Assembly: GCF_019279795.1 (NCBI RefSeq)
Contig: NC_056735.1
Span: 1,943,614,321-1,943,678,320 of the forward strand
DNA: 64,000 nt
Direction of reading: 5' to 3'
Source: Protopterus annectens
Lineage: Eukaryota; Chordata; Ceratodontiformes; Protopteridae
The notes under the pieces were generated by a model, which did not search any database, was not told the origin of the DNA, and saw nothing but the letters and a program-made list of their open reading frames with translations. Both the position numbers and the translations under genes were made by a program. Shown piece by piece: positions 10,675 through 23,835 of the stretch; the stretch's first letter is position 1; every line of letters starts with the position of its first letter.

Positions 10675-13600
10675 AAGTTACTTGAATTTCATATTACATG
10701 AAACATATTAACATTGAAATACTAAACAAGCCCTGAGCATTTCTCTATATTTAATCTGTATAAACTATTTCTCCAGCTTAATGTACTCTGAATACTCATC
10801 ACAGTACATGTCTGTAGGTTTGTGGGTTATATTTGTCTTATATTGCTGAGAAGGTCAACTGTTATACATAGTTTACACACAACCTCCTACAATGACCTCC
10901 TGATTCACTAATTTCTACATATTAACTTTACTTTCAATTGGTGTATTCAATGGAAGCCAGATTTCTGACTCTTTACAGTCAAGAAGAAAAATCAATCTTC
11001 TCAGGCCTTCTCCAACATCCAAAGAGCACGGTCTCTCTTTCATTATGTTTAGCGTGTTCCTGCCATTTATCATTAACCTTCTACTTCCACTGCGCTCAAC
11101 AAATTTGTTGATTTAGCATTATTGTTTGACAGTTTGAGAAATGCTTTCAGTTTTACCATCACCAGTTCTGGACTGATAAACAATCATATCCCATCTTAAC
11201 ATAAAAGAAAAAAAAATGCATCCAAAACAGCAGAAACTTTCAGTCTATATTTAATTTTTCTATCACTCCCATGAATGTAATGTAGTTTTAGAAAAGTCAT
11301 GATCTGTGATAACAAGAAAATATGTCCCTCTTCGACAGCACATTATTTCTTTGATGCCACAGTTGCCATAGTACCTGTTTCTTTTTGTACTGCATCAGAA
11401 AGTGAATCAGAGTAATTATAGGTTTGCTCTAATTAAATCTGTTCCTATGTAATGTCAGTTAGGGATACGCATTCTGTTCCTGTACACTCTTTTGCCAGAA
11501 AGTCCTATCCCCAAGGCCTAATGCTGCACAGGTGGTAGTTTGATAAAGGGATGTGAGTTAGACAGGATCAAACAACTGTATTATATGCACTAACCTGTAT
11601 GCCAGGGGATTTTATTTTTGCATGTCTTAGTTGGGTAGAGCTACGGATGTTGCACACACCATTATTGATAACTTTGGTAAGGTCCAGTCACCTTACATGA
11701 CTGAAATGTTAATAGCAAACTATTTTGTAATCATGAGTTGTCTACATCACAAGGGATATGTGCAGAAACCATTCAATCTCTTCCGCACTGCTGTTCCATA
11801 ACACTTCCCCCATGATAACTTGAACTTACGTCATCTTAATTGTAGTCAGGACTCCACCCTGATTCTTCATTTAGCTGAGCACAGTCTGCACCTACTTATA
11901 CTTTAGCATATCAGGCAATCTCAAGTTCTTTCTACCCCACCTTCCTGTGGTAAACAAAATACTGCACAATACATATCATCTCCCCATACATCTCAAGTCC
12001 TTTAGTTAAAATGTCCAAAACTTTTTTTTTCCTCTAAGGTAGCATGGTATCACATTGCTCATTAAAGAAGACACTAAGGTTGAGTCATGTAGCAATGTAA
12101 ATACTGCCTCATACTGCTACATGCAGAATCTGCCCTGGAAAGCAGGTAGAAATAAATAGTCATTTTGGTCAGAACCTTTGATAACACTTATGACGCTGCA
12201 AACATCATGGCCCCAGTATGAGACAGCTATTACTTATCTCTATATTTGACAAACAGCATCTCATTATATATGCTAAATGTATAAAACTGCCATCTCTGTT
12301 GCAAAAGAGGAATAAAACCCCCACTACATCCCAGGAAACTTGAGCTGATTTATCCGTTTAAGTGTCTGAGCTGTCATGGTTTAGGAGAAGAATGATGAGG
12401 CATAGTTTCTTCATCTCTGTTTTGTGAGATGGGAGAGGAATATATATCTGGTCAAAATTTCTGTGACATAAAAGCTCTGTCTGCAAGGGGAGCAGGGACA
12501 TAGATTATGTCACAAGGAAGTATAAATGTGTATCAGGTCTGTATATTCAATAACTAATCCCTTGGGTATGATGGGCATGTGGAAGGTGACAGTGGGGTCA
12601 CCTGGAATGTGGGTGACAGTTCTAGATGATTGTTCAGCTGACTATCTCTGCAATGAGAAAATGGTTTATGAGGCTCTTCCCCTGGGAAATGAATGGGGTT
12701 GCTGGGTGATCAGGAGGGAGGGAATGGGAGTAATATTTAAGGAAAGGACAAGGAGAAAAATATAGCAAAAAAGATGCATGACACCATCATGGCATTCGCA
12801 AAGCATTACCTGACTCAAATATCACACTGTAAGTTGTATGAAAGATGCAATATATCACCATGGTGCACGACTTGCCCAGGAATAGCCACATGTTTTGCAA
12901 AGGCATTATCAGTGGTAGCATATAATGCCTCAGAATCATATATATTGAGTGGTCCTGATGATGTCATTGCTAGTATACAGATATGCACTGCAGAGTAAGA
13001 CAGCACAAAGTTCATGATCAATGGCATGGGCATACAAATGATGAGATGCTTTCTCAGTTGCTGGACACAAGATATGTCTCAGCAGAGGCACGGGAAATTG
13101 CAGGTGATGGATATCACTAAAATGAGCACTTATTTGGTCCACAAGGTGCAACAACATCATTAATCCCCCTGAATACCTTGCTGGACAAGTCTGTTGTGAG
13201 GAGCACCAGTAATTGCTCATTAAGTATCTGTGCTGTTGCCATCAATCTATAACCTAACCAAATCACTGACTTTTAGCTTATGCTTTATACTTTTGCAGCC
13301 CCTGTTCTTTATAATGATTGCCCAGGGATGACAGTCTGCTGGAAAGTATCCATAACACAACATAACATTTCCATGCAACACCATCCTGTCCAGCATTGGC
13401 TATGCTGCTCATTGTTTACATGCTGGTCCAGCAGCAGGACAGTATGTCATACTGCCATACAGTCTGTCAAATCAATGCATTACTTTACAAATCTGTAAAA
13501 GACAGTAGAATAGGAATGGTAGCATGATATAAATAGTGTTTGCATATATGCATCACTAATAGTTCAGGTAATATGCCGAAGGTTTAAGAAGCACACTCGA

Positions 13601-13910
13601 GACTGAAGAGAATGGAGATCTTTCCTACTGCATTCTGCTCAAAGAGTGAATTACCTGTGCACAATATGCTAGAGTCTTAGATTTGTTGAATTTGGACTTA
13701 TGTGATTTACATGCACAATGACCAGAGAGCCACTATGTGTAAAATCTATACAGTGTCTATAATATGATATCCGTGATATCCTTCTGTGCACACATTGCAC
13801 AGAACGTGCTATGAGTGCATGAAATCACATGCAGTATTGTTGGAAATGCATATCTATTTGCAAACAATTGCTTACATAAAACACACACATGCTCATGCGC
13901 ATACATACAT

Positions 13911-13911
<1 letters not shown>

Positions 13912-13969
<58 letters not shown>
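13912..13969. repeat. (CA)n microsatellite
   Basis: About 29 pure CA units, preceded by a short mixed CA/TA lead-in. Confidence 0.97.
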
Positions 13970-13970
<1 letters not shown>

Positions 13971-14854
13971 CAAGCAACTTCCATGGCAAGTAAAACTATG
14001 TACACATGGTTGACCTAATGCTTTGAAGGTGTTTTCACCAAAATACATATACTACCACTGCCGCAAAGTTAAATATTGCAAATCATACATTCTAAAACAG
14101 CAAATCAGACAGCAACAGACATAGCAGTGGAAGACATAGTGTTCCTTTGTGTATTTACGTGTAACCATATAACTGAATGTCAATGTACCTCTTCAAGGAA
14201 GAAAGTCATTCTTCTCTATTTGGTCTATCACTGCCTAGGCTCTATCAGCAGACATGGAACCTTGGTGCACTGCCATAAAATGCAATAAACTGTACTCTAA
14301 TCTGAGGTTTAGAAAGCTGTGCACATAACACTTCCTTGAAGGAATTGATGGTTATGCACATTATTGAATAAAATGCAACTTTTGGCAACTAGTTGTCTAA
14401 ACATATCAGTCATCTTGAGACCTCAGAGATCTACAACTCAAAAAGATCAGTGGTTTCAAAAATATTAGTTAGTAGGACAGACTGGCAATCATCTCTTTGT
14501 ACTCAGTCTTTTGTAGACTCATACAAAGATAGTTGTCTTGCATTTTGAGACATGAAAAGTCCATTCCTTTTCGACCTCCTGTTTCTTCACCCCAGGCTCT
14601 CCTTAGTAATGGGTGTTAACCCTAACCTAACATTGCCCCTTCCTACAACACTAACCCTACATCTCATCATCTTTAAAATCTTCAGGAAACATTTCACTAT
14701 TCAGACAGATTTGAGGGTAGTGTCACAGAGGTTTTTAGTTTTAATACTGGGAGAAGAAATAGCTTTCCTCTCCTGATATTATTATTTTCATTTTTTTCTA
14801 TTTTGTATGATCAAACTTATTTTGTCAGTGTTTTACGTTCGACAATACACATTA

Positions 14855-14858
<4 letters not shown>

Positions 14859-14903
<45 letters not shown>
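14859..14903. repeat. (TA)n microsatellite beside foldback copy 2
   Basis: Pure TA run ending where foldback copy 2 begins; a second TA array flanks the other end of that element, so the arrays may have grown out of its TATA-containing termini. Confidence 0.95.
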
Positions 14904-14905
<2 letters not shown>

Positions 14906-15198
14906 TCTACTTCAGTAGATCAAACATATTACAAGTTCGAACCACATATGGCCGAGACCATATGTTCGAACTTGTAATAGTTTGAACACTGAAGTAAAAA
15001 AAACAACAAAAAACAAAATTAAATGTCTGTAGCAGGGGTGGTATGCCCCCCTGCATCCCCCCACCCCCTTTACTTAAATATATCAACTCCGAGATTGTAC
15101 TACATTGCAGAAAAGGGAAATCTTCCCGTTCTGCACTGTACAGAGATCTCCATTCAGTCCGATCGAACATTTACAAGTTCAAACATATGGTCTCGGCC
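14904..15198 (-). mobile_element. Foldback-like non-autonomous DNA transposon, copy 2
   Basis: The left part (about 14907-15000) is a long imperfect palindrome whose arms include ATTACAAGTTCGAAC and GTTCGAACTTGTAAT around a central ATATGGCCGAGACCATATG. Reading leftward, the interior repeats the family signature (C-rich tracts, TTTACTTAAATATAT, CTCCGAGATTGTAC). The right end repeats the motif ACAAGTTCAAACATATGG. The terminal GGTCTATAT pair seen in other copies is not clear; both ends pass directly into (TA)n arrays. It has no coding capacity. Confidence 0.6.
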
Positions 15199-15229
<31 letters not shown>

Positions 15230-15296
15230 AACACAAACACAAACACACACTACATATATATATATATATATATAAATATATAAATATATCTATATA

Positions 15297-15354
<58 letters not shown>
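15199..15354. repeat. Compound (TA)n / (CA)n microsatellite
   Basis: TA runs at 15199-15222, about 15253-15283 and about 15298-15353, separated by ACACAAACAC-type and TAAATA segments. Confidence 0.95.
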
Positions 15355-15357
<3 letters not shown>

Positions 15358-15596
15358 GATTACATAATAAAAGTAGAAAACTCAAAAGAGTGAGTCACAA
15401 ATGATAAAACAAAAGAGAGAAAATGAGAGAAAATTGCAAAACATTGAATGACTCATAAGAGTGAATCAAAAAACATTGAATACTTATCTTGCAGTAAAAA
15501 AAATGCCATATTTCAGTAAACCACAGCTACAAAACCAAGAACAGCTGTCGTCTTTGTAGGACTACTGTTAGGGGAAAGTCGTTTTAATAATATTAC

Positions 15597-15712
15597 CTTT
15601 AGGGTTAGAGTTAGGGACAGTGGTAGGGTAAGGGTATCGTTAGGGATAACTCACGATTAAAGTGGGCATGGGTTAATCCTACCTCTGCACTTAACCCTAA
15701 CTCTAACCATTT
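15597..15712. repeat. Degenerate telomere-like repeats
   Basis: Scattered TTAGGG-type hexamers on the plus strand (TTTAGGGTTAGAGTTAGGGA, GTAGGGTAAGGG, GTTAGGGATAAC), followed by CCCTAACTCTAACC in the opposite sense. It is too irregular for a true telomere; an interstitial remnant or transposon-internal repeat is more likely. Confidence 0.55.
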
Positions 15713-16089
15713 TATTACTAAAACCCCTTCACTAACAGTACCACTGCATAAAACAAAAGAACACAGAATACAAACTGTGCAAAGCATGCACAATACTGAC
15801 TCTATCCCATTACCTCTTACTCTTACCCTACCTGGTAAACAATTGCATGTTCACAACAACTGCTATAACACAGTCTTGCATATCTTCATAATCACCACTT
15901 TTTTCATTTAAACATGAATTTTCTTACACACTTCTATTTATGTACACTATATTAAAATAAACTGAAGCATAAGTGATACACTGAAATGAGCATTCACTCA
16001 TTTGTAAAGTTTCTCTTTTTTACACCCCCCAAAAAAAAACTGTCTACAAAATGTGATTCTACCTATCCAGTTACACCCATATGTGTGTG

Positions 16090-16091
<2 letters not shown>

Positions 16092-16170
<79 letters not shown>
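16092..16170. repeat. (GT)n microsatellite
   Basis: About 39 uninterrupted GT units. Confidence 0.97.
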
Positions 16171-16174
<4 letters not shown>

Positions 16175-17629
16175 TGGACATATAGGAAACTTGGACAGTA
16201 ATGAATGACATAATGGGAAAGGAAAACAGGTAGAAATGCTGTAATTCCACACTAGAAAATACGAGCACAGAAATGTATAATACAACATGCAAGCAAATAG
16301 TACATAAAACAAAACAACTAACATAATGACTGCTCTACCTATACTGATGGCAAAGCATATGGAAGAGAAAGGCTGCAGCATTACAAACCTGAAGAGATAT
16401 AAAGATATAGCACAGCAGTCATAAGTAATTAATGAGCTATGCAATGAGATGTCTCATTCGATTGAGGATAGGGAGGAAAAGCTCCAAGGATAAAGGTAAG
16501 GACATGAACATTACAATGATCAACAATGGCATCTGAAGTCACATTAGAAGGCACATCCCAGGATGCATATGTTATACACTGAGGATGAGTTGGGGAGGTG
16601 CATTCTTATAGCACCTCATGAAAAGGGCAAACTAGGGCTTATTCTCAATGGTTAGTTTTTGTGCTGTGAGAAAAAAGATAGAGAGCTGCATATATTGATG
16701 ATGTGTATAGAAGAGAAAACTATGCTGCCAAGGGAGTGCAATAACAATACCTGTACAGACAGGAAAACAGTTAAAGTGCTACATTTAACTTGACCATGCA
16801 GCAGACCTAACAGCCCAGACAGCAGCAGCCTAGGCAGATAAGGACCTTCATGAATAAGGACTTAGATCTGGGGATATGCTATGCTACATGGTGCAACATG
16901 CACTATGAGAAGTTCCACAAGTAGTGGTAGATACTGTAGCCTACCATCCAGAAAATCATTAGGACAGGTGGTTTCTAGAGCGTGGCAAATCACTGTTTCC
17001 TCAAATCATCAAGATTCTTTCAGCACCATGAGAGATTTCCCTTGAGGGAATGCAAATCCTAGATTGTGTAAATGACATAGCATTGGAGGCGTTAACTGTA
17101 TCTCTCCTGCTGATATCCCTGAACACAGAAGATTTGCACTTCTCTGATGGATGGTACATTTCCAACCCCAACTAAAGTATGTAAGCAGTTACTCAATAGG
17201 AGCCAAACAGTGTAAATGACATACATCAACTGAACAGGAAGGGTGAGCCCAAGTCACTACCAAGGAAGACACATGTCCAGCAGCAGGGACATCTGCAGCA
17301 GCTACTTGAACAGTATTATACACATGGTTTGGACAAGTACCAACACCCTATAGTGCAACTACTACCCATGAAGCACTCAGAACAAACAGCACCAAAGTCC
17401 TAGAATCTGCTGTCAACCTTTGCAAACAATTGTCAGACCTTAACATGCATCAGACATGAACTGCAATACCCTTTATAATACACATCTAGGCTATTTTCAA
17501 ACCCATTGTATATATGTAACATTATAATCATAATCAGGATAAACAGTATCTTAAATATTAGCAAATATGGTTATAACAATTGTACAGCATGTAGCAAGTG
17601 TGACAATATATGTAATAAATGCTATGTAC

Positions 17630-17734
17630 CTTCACAGCATGGAAGTCTATGCGGATTCCTTTTTTCATGGCAGTAGTCCAGGGCCGTGTGTGGAATGCAT
17701 CTGACCAGTGTCCATGATTCCAACGGTAGCCAAT
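17630..17734 (-). CDS. Candidate internal host exon (105 nt, phase 0)
   Basis: On the minus strand an open 105-nt block is preceded by TGTGTTGCAG (acceptor) and followed by GTACATAG (donor, after AAG). It encodes 35 residues starting IGYRWNHGHWSD and ending IRIDFHAVK. The composition (Trp, His and Arg rich, no low complexity) is protein-like and unlike the AT-rich DNA around it. Length is divisible by three and no stop interrupts it. The frame continues open through the donor for some codons and then ends. I do not recognise the protein. No LINE or transposon motif fits, so an exon of a large-intron host gene is the simplest reading; a chance open block remains possible. Confidence 0.45.
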
Positions 17735-17946
17735 CTGCAACACATTAGGCAGCAATACTTAGTTATTGTAGTTATAAAAGATCATTTAACTTAATCCCCT
17801 GCCATCATATAATGTTATATACTTCTGTTGTAGTCCCACCATGAGAATGAATCTTTCTTCCAAGATATTTGCTTGCCTATATAATGTAGGTATCCTCGTC
17901 CATAAATGCAAGGGTAACATTTAGGTCTGGATGCATACATACATGT

Positions 17947-17951
<5 letters not shown>

Positions 17952-18018
<67 letters not shown>
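17952..18018. repeat. (TG)n microsatellite
   Basis: About 33 uninterrupted TG units. Confidence 0.97.
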
Positions 18019-18019
<1 letters not shown>

Positions 18020-21000
18020 TATAGGCATTATGTATGCATGTCTGCCTGTATGTATCACACTCAGTTAGGTAAGGTGAAATCATATAGATCCCCTTTTCTG
18101 CTCTGCTCGACGTTCCTGTGTTTGCACAGATAAGGTAAAAGACATACCTTTCAAACTCTAAGTGCAAGAAGTCTGGACAAAACCAAACATAATGGGTTAA
18201 GAAAGACCCAGAATCACTGAAAGATTTTAAATATTGCTGTTATAAATTTAAAAATGTAATATAATAGCAGGTTTGATGTTAGTATGCATTTTCTAAAGAC
18301 TATAAACTCTGAAACTCAAATGCATATTAAATGTTTTCAGTCTTTGGTGATGTCTCAGAAATGCACACATTTTATGATGAGAAGACCAAAGCAATGAGGC
18401 TAAAATCTGGACATTTGAAATATAAGGCAGCAGGTGTAGTTATGTGCTTCATCACAGTTAGATAGCTATAGGTGAGAGTCTCCTGTATTTACAACATCTT
18501 TCTTTTATACTTGCGTTCTTCAAATTTCAAACTGCTCTTTTCCCTTCATCTTAACAGACCATCTCCCATTCGGTTGTCCTACTTTGCATGAAATTCTTTC
18601 TTGCCTCCGACAACAGTGTCCTTTACTTGTCAACTTGTTTCTAAGTTGGTGTTTGAATGCACACTGCACTTTAAAGAATAAGCATAAAGCTTGCTGCTTC
18701 TATATTTAATACAAATAAAAAAACGACAACATAAACTGCAAAACAGTATGACTATAATGGCCAGAAATAAACAATTGATGGTGCTGTAATCTGTCAAAAT
18801 TTCAGTCTTCTTAATCTGTCCAATCAAAATGCCAGCAGTGTAAACTCCAAGGTCTGTTCATCTCAGGGAAAGGAAAAATCCTTGAGGATACTGTAACCTT
18901 AATGTTTCATGGGAAGAACTTAAAACACCAGTCACAAACTGCTGATCAAACACTGACCAGACTCCCCACCATCGCTGATAATGTGATTGTGATGGGCAGC
19001 ATAACCTGAAGTCCCTGGTGCTATCGCAACCCCCATGACCCGAGTACAAATGTTTTGCTGCAATATGAGTGCATCTGACTGGTGATTAACTATAAATAAT
19101 TGTGTTATCAGTTAAAAATCCTGAAACATCCATGCATTCATCCTATCACTCAGAAAAATAAGTAGTCACCTAGGCAACTAGACACAGGATTGTTTCTGTA
19201 GCATATTGTAAACTTTATCATAAAAGAGAGGCCCTACTGATGGAAACCTACATGTTAAATATACCACATATTGAAAAGGCAAGAGAATGAGTAATGATAA
19301 TAACAAATAATCAATCAAGTGCTGAAAGAGCACAGCAATACAAGAACTGTATTTCCTGCAAGGATGCAACCCCAATGCACCATCCAGGACAGGAGCTGCA
19401 AGATCCTATAACTATGGTGAGATAGAGACCATTAGAGTTATGTTACAATGACAGTTCCCACTATTCCCATGACACTCTGTGATCTTCACATAAAATGACA
19501 CAAGCATCAATCCTATTCCTTTCACAACAGGCATTAGACAACATGACAGTAGAGAAGAGCTAAGTAGAAACTTGATGAAAAGGCCAACTACAAAGTGACA
19601 TTTTCTCATTTCTGTACACATGCTACCCAGTATGTCCCTTTTTTGTGGTATTATAACAGCCATACTGTCAGATTACTAAATCCATCATGGTCTAGGACTG
19701 TCACGATCAGTGGAATGTAAATTAAGAGTTACCCGGTGATCTGGTATTTTAGCTTCTGAATATCTGTTGTCTCTGTCTGTCTGTCACTGACATATTGGGA
19801 AAATGATGTCAATTATTTAGTCTGTCAGAGAAAATAATTATGGCAGATTTACTAGTGAAGGGTTAATTTCAGATACACAGTGAGTTGGTTGAATTTCACA
19901 GTCATTTGTTCATTATATTGAAGGGCATCCTTACACTTAAATAGTAACACTTAAGGTAAACTTTTCTGTTCAGGATTTCTTGTCTACAAAACTTAGAAGC
20001 GTATTTTATTCAGATACCTATTTCATTTCTAATTGGGAACAAATTATGGCAATAATGAATGGAGGAGAAATTTAGCTTTCACTCATTGCTTTCTGATAGC
20101 ACTTTCAACTGTTGCCCTCTGAAAAACATAAGATTAAAACAGCTCCATTTTGAAATGGTTCTCAGTACATCAGGATCTCCGCCATCTAAAAAACTTCAGA
20201 TGAGATAATTATCGAGTGACATCAAGTCTGCCCTGAAGGTTAATTACTGCTAAAGAGCTACGTGTTCAGTAATAGAAAGAAACTTGAGCTAAAACAAGGC
20301 ACAATATGAGCACCTGTAAAAATGATTTGTGTTTGTGTGTAGTAGGGGGAGGAGAACATCCAGAATTAGTTCTCCATGCTGTATTTTTCTGTCACACTGA
20401 TTCTTTTATTTGAAGCTGGCAGAAATACTCTCTGACTCATAGAGCTTCCCAAGACTGCAAAATAATGCTGTATTAATATTGTATCCTGTGATGGATCTGA
20501 GAGGGAAATGATGCAATTGTGTCAGCCTTTGGTTGAATGGATATGCATTATAACTACCCAGTCATATTGATTTGGACCTAACCTTGTGAAGAGGAAGAAA
20601 AAATTGGTGCCTACATATAAATAAAGTAAACTTGGAGATTATACTGCATTATACCACATCTGTCAGATTTTGTTACCTCGCTGCGCTATTCATGATATAC
20701 CTATCTTGACAGGCATTTCTAATTTTCCCCCATGATGTAGTGTGGATGATATTATCCAGCAAACTGATAAATAGGTAGAAGTTATGAGTACAGGATAAAA
20801 GCAGGATTACAGAAGTTACTGTGAAGCACTCTGCAGAAAATGCCTTGTAAAGGAGCACTAGACTCAAAACAACTGACAACATAAGATGGCTACTTACAGA
20901 GCAGAATGATAAAATAGCAGCTAAGGCTGTCTGTAGAATCACAGTCTTAGTGCTTTCATAAAGGCCTTAGATGGGGTGCCTTTTAAGTGGAGTCTGTATA

Positions 21001-21053
21001 ACTTCCCTATTTGTGTATGCACTTTTGTTGGGCTTTCAGATCCATTAAATTAG

Positions 21054-21451
<398 letters not shown>

Positions 21452-21600
21452 ATGTGTGCGTGTGTGTTAACCTTGTAATACATTAGTGTATTTCCTGGGA
21501 CTGGTTGCCTGCCATATTTCAATGCTTCACAGGACTGACTGCAGTTCCACCATATGACAAATACAATAAAGTCTGTATCAGGAACTAAAACATGTGAAGG

Positions 21601-21620
21601 ATTATTATTATTATTATTAT
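21601..21620. repeat. (ATT)n microsatellite
   Basis: About six ATT units. Confidence 0.85.
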
Positions 21621-21712
21621 AATTAACGCTGGAGATGTGGCAAGTTAGGAGAGAGTATTTGAGGAACTATACAACATGTGACTAGTAGAATGTAGCTTGA
21701 AAACAGCTTGTT

Positions 21713-22520
21713 TTGCACTGAGAGGGTTTGTGGTCTGCACTGTTGTGGCAGAACAGGTAGCTTACATCCTTCTAGGTTGGGAACTGCTGATTGAGGGCTC
21801 AGTGTCTGTTATTCTAAAAGTGTATTAATTCTGGTTTAAGCACTTGGGCTTTCAGGCCAGTTATTTTACATTAAGAGGATTTGTGGTCTGCACTCTTGTG
21901 GGAGGAGAGGCTGGACTCTGCCCTTCTGAGCTGGGAATTTCTGGTTAAAGGCTTATAGTGCATGCATGTCTGAACTGCTTCTTACTGAAGTTGGTGCGCC
22001 TTGTTTGCTGTGGCATAGACTGGATTCGGGCCTGCTGGATCTAGCTTTGTTTGTGTAACTTGAGCACTAATCCAGACATTCTCTAAAGTATTCAATTGTA
22101 TTTATTACTGCTTGGTTGTAACTTGATTAAAGTGTAGCTATCATTCTAAGTCTTTTGGATTAAGCACTTGGGCTTCAGACCAGTTGTTTTACATTAGGAA
22201 GGTTTGTGGCAAGCACTGTGGTGGCAGGACAGGTAGTTTTCATCCTTCTAAGTTGGGAACTGCTGATTGAGAGCCCATTGTCCAAGTGTATTAGTTCTGG
22301 TTTAAGCACTTGGGCTTCAGGCCAGTTATTTTACATTAAGAAGGTTCGTGGTCTGCACTCTTGTGGGAGAAGAGGCTGGACTCTGTCCTTCTGAGCTGGG
22401 AATTTCTGGTTAAAGGTTTATAGTGCCTGAATATTTGAACTGTATCTTACTGAAATTGGTACACCTTGTTTGCTGTAGCATAGACTAGATCCAGGCCTGC
22501 TGAATCTAGCTTTGTTTATA
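21713..22520 (+). repeat. Tandem repeats upstream of the CR1 element (possible 5' UTR monomers)
   Basis: A unit of about 476 bp occurs nearly twice: GCACTGTTGTGGCAGAACAGG at 21737 returns as GCACTGTGGTGGCAGGACAGG at 22213, and the following GGCCAGTTATTTTACATTAAG at about 21855 returns at about 22320. A partial third copy of the segment GCACTTGGGCTTCAG to TTTACATTA lies near 22168, so the unit itself has sub-repeats. The array ends about 300 bp before CR1 ORF1. Repeated promoter-bearing 5' monomers are known in some full-length LINEs, so this may be the element's 5' UTR; an unrelated local duplication is the alternative. Confidence 0.6.
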
Positions 22521-22831
22521 TGCTTGTTGTTTGTTTGCTTGTTATTTCCCTGGAACGCTAATTCCACCTAATACATGGCTTCTCAGCACTTCTGTGGATC
22601 ACTAGTGATATCTGCATTGCTTACTGTACTTATTTCCTTGTTTCACTTGAAAGAAAGTTACTGTTTGTCGTTTTTGCATTTAGTTACTTGTAACACATTG
22701 CACTCAAGTTACCTGGCACTTGCTCACTAAAGCAATTATATAAGTCAGCACTAAAAATTAAAAGCACTACACCCTCACTCCCCACTGGCCCTTGTTTTCA
22801 ATTATTAAGGAATTCCCAATATTATTCTAGC

Positions 22832-23785
22832 ATGTCCAAAGGTTAGTTGTCAATCTCCTTTCTGGTCCAGCTGGTGAATCTGGGAATCTTGAGGCAATGT
22901 TATAACTGCCTCATGTACACAGACAACCCTCTCCTCCTCCCACATAACACAAATACTTGCGAGAGATGCAGCTATTTAGCCAAACTGGAGGCTGAGCTCT
23001 CTCAACTCAGGACTGGCAAGACCAGACAGGAGGAGAAGGCAACTACACACACTACAAAACCAGCCTCACATAATGCTACCACACCACTGAATCAAACACA
23101 TAAACACACAAAGACATACTCGGAGGCTCTGAGTAAAAATTTACCTAAATGGCAGAGGCCTCCAAAGCAGACACCCAAACAACTGCTACCTCAAGACACA
23201 CCACAAGCAACACATAAACCACAAAATCAGTGTGCAAAGCAGTCATAGCCCTTAAGGCCAAATACAACACCAAACATACTTGTCATAGGTGACTCCATAG
23301 TCAGACACACTGACGTCCCACTCACCAGGCTGAACAAGGAGAGGGTCACAGTAAGCTGCCTATCGGGCGCTAGAATCCGCCACATAACACAAGCACTCGG
23401 GTCACTCCATGGCAAGTACAAATATGACACAGTCATTGTCCATGCTGGTGTGAACGACCTGAGACGTACCTCCATGGACTACATGAAAAGAGACATAGAG
23501 GAGCTCTCTGATTATGTAGCCCAGGCAGGTATGACCCTGACCCTGAGCAGTATCCTTCCTTCATCAAGAATGATGCCACAATATAGAGACAAGATGATCA
23601 GCTTTATCAATTGGCTTAATGTCTGGTGTCATTCAAAGGGGATCCAGTGTCTGTCTGCCTGGGATGACATGCTTGACAAGCCACGCTGCTTCGCAAGGGA
23701 CGGCTTGCACCTGACACCCCTGGGATTCCGGATATTGGCTAAGGCTCTTGCCACCCCCATAGTGCCTTTTTTAGGCAAGGCTTAA
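22832..23785 (+). pseudogene. CR1 ORF1: zinc finger and SGNH esterase-like domain, two amber stops
   Basis: One frame runs from ATG 22832 to the stop at 23783-23785 (317 codons), interrupted by TAG at 22844-22846 and at 23246-23248. The related copy at 42.3 kb has CAG in place of the second TAG, and the copy near 50.9 kb has no stop at the first, so both look like secondary mutations. The N-terminus has CYNC ... CERC followed by a leucine-rich helix. The C-terminal half is SGNH-hydrolase-like: VIGDSIV (block I Ser), HAGVNDLR (block III) and DGLHLTPLG (block V Asp/His). In CR1 and L2 elements ORF1 binds the RNA and helps form the ribonucleoprotein; the role of its esterase is unclear. Confidence 0.8.
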
Positions 23786-23835
23786 ATTCTAAACCTACCA
23801 CCCTAGAAAACAAAAATGGGAAGAAACTGAGGGTA

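Larger units (their letters stand above)
8151..14858. other. Non-coding interval, mostly unique AT-rich DNA
   Basis: I find no supported gene in this 6.7 kb. Visible items are a poly-C run at 9259-9273, a (TA)n array near 10.6 kb and a (CA)n array near 13.9 kb. Open frames at 12526-13500 are short, overlap on both strands and carry no motif. It looks like intronic or intergenic DNA. Confidence 0.55.
15355..17629. other. Non-coding interval
   Basis: No supported gene. TTAGGG-like blocks occur at about 15597-15712 and a (TG)n array near 16.1 kb. From 16.4 to 17.5 kb the sequence is less AT-rich and could be an old transposon, but no motif survives. Confidence 0.5.

Noticed and set aside
12936..13220. 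94-codon minus-strand frame with several Cys and His
   Set aside because: No recognisable domain, overlapping frames on both strands, and no splice borders I could trust.
15597..15712. True telomere or chromosome end
   Set aside because: TTAGGG units are few and degenerate and appear in both orientations within ordinary sequence.
18858..19049. Trp/Cys-rich minus-strand frame as a second host exon
   Set aside because: No convincing acceptor or donor in phase at the ends, so it cannot be supported.
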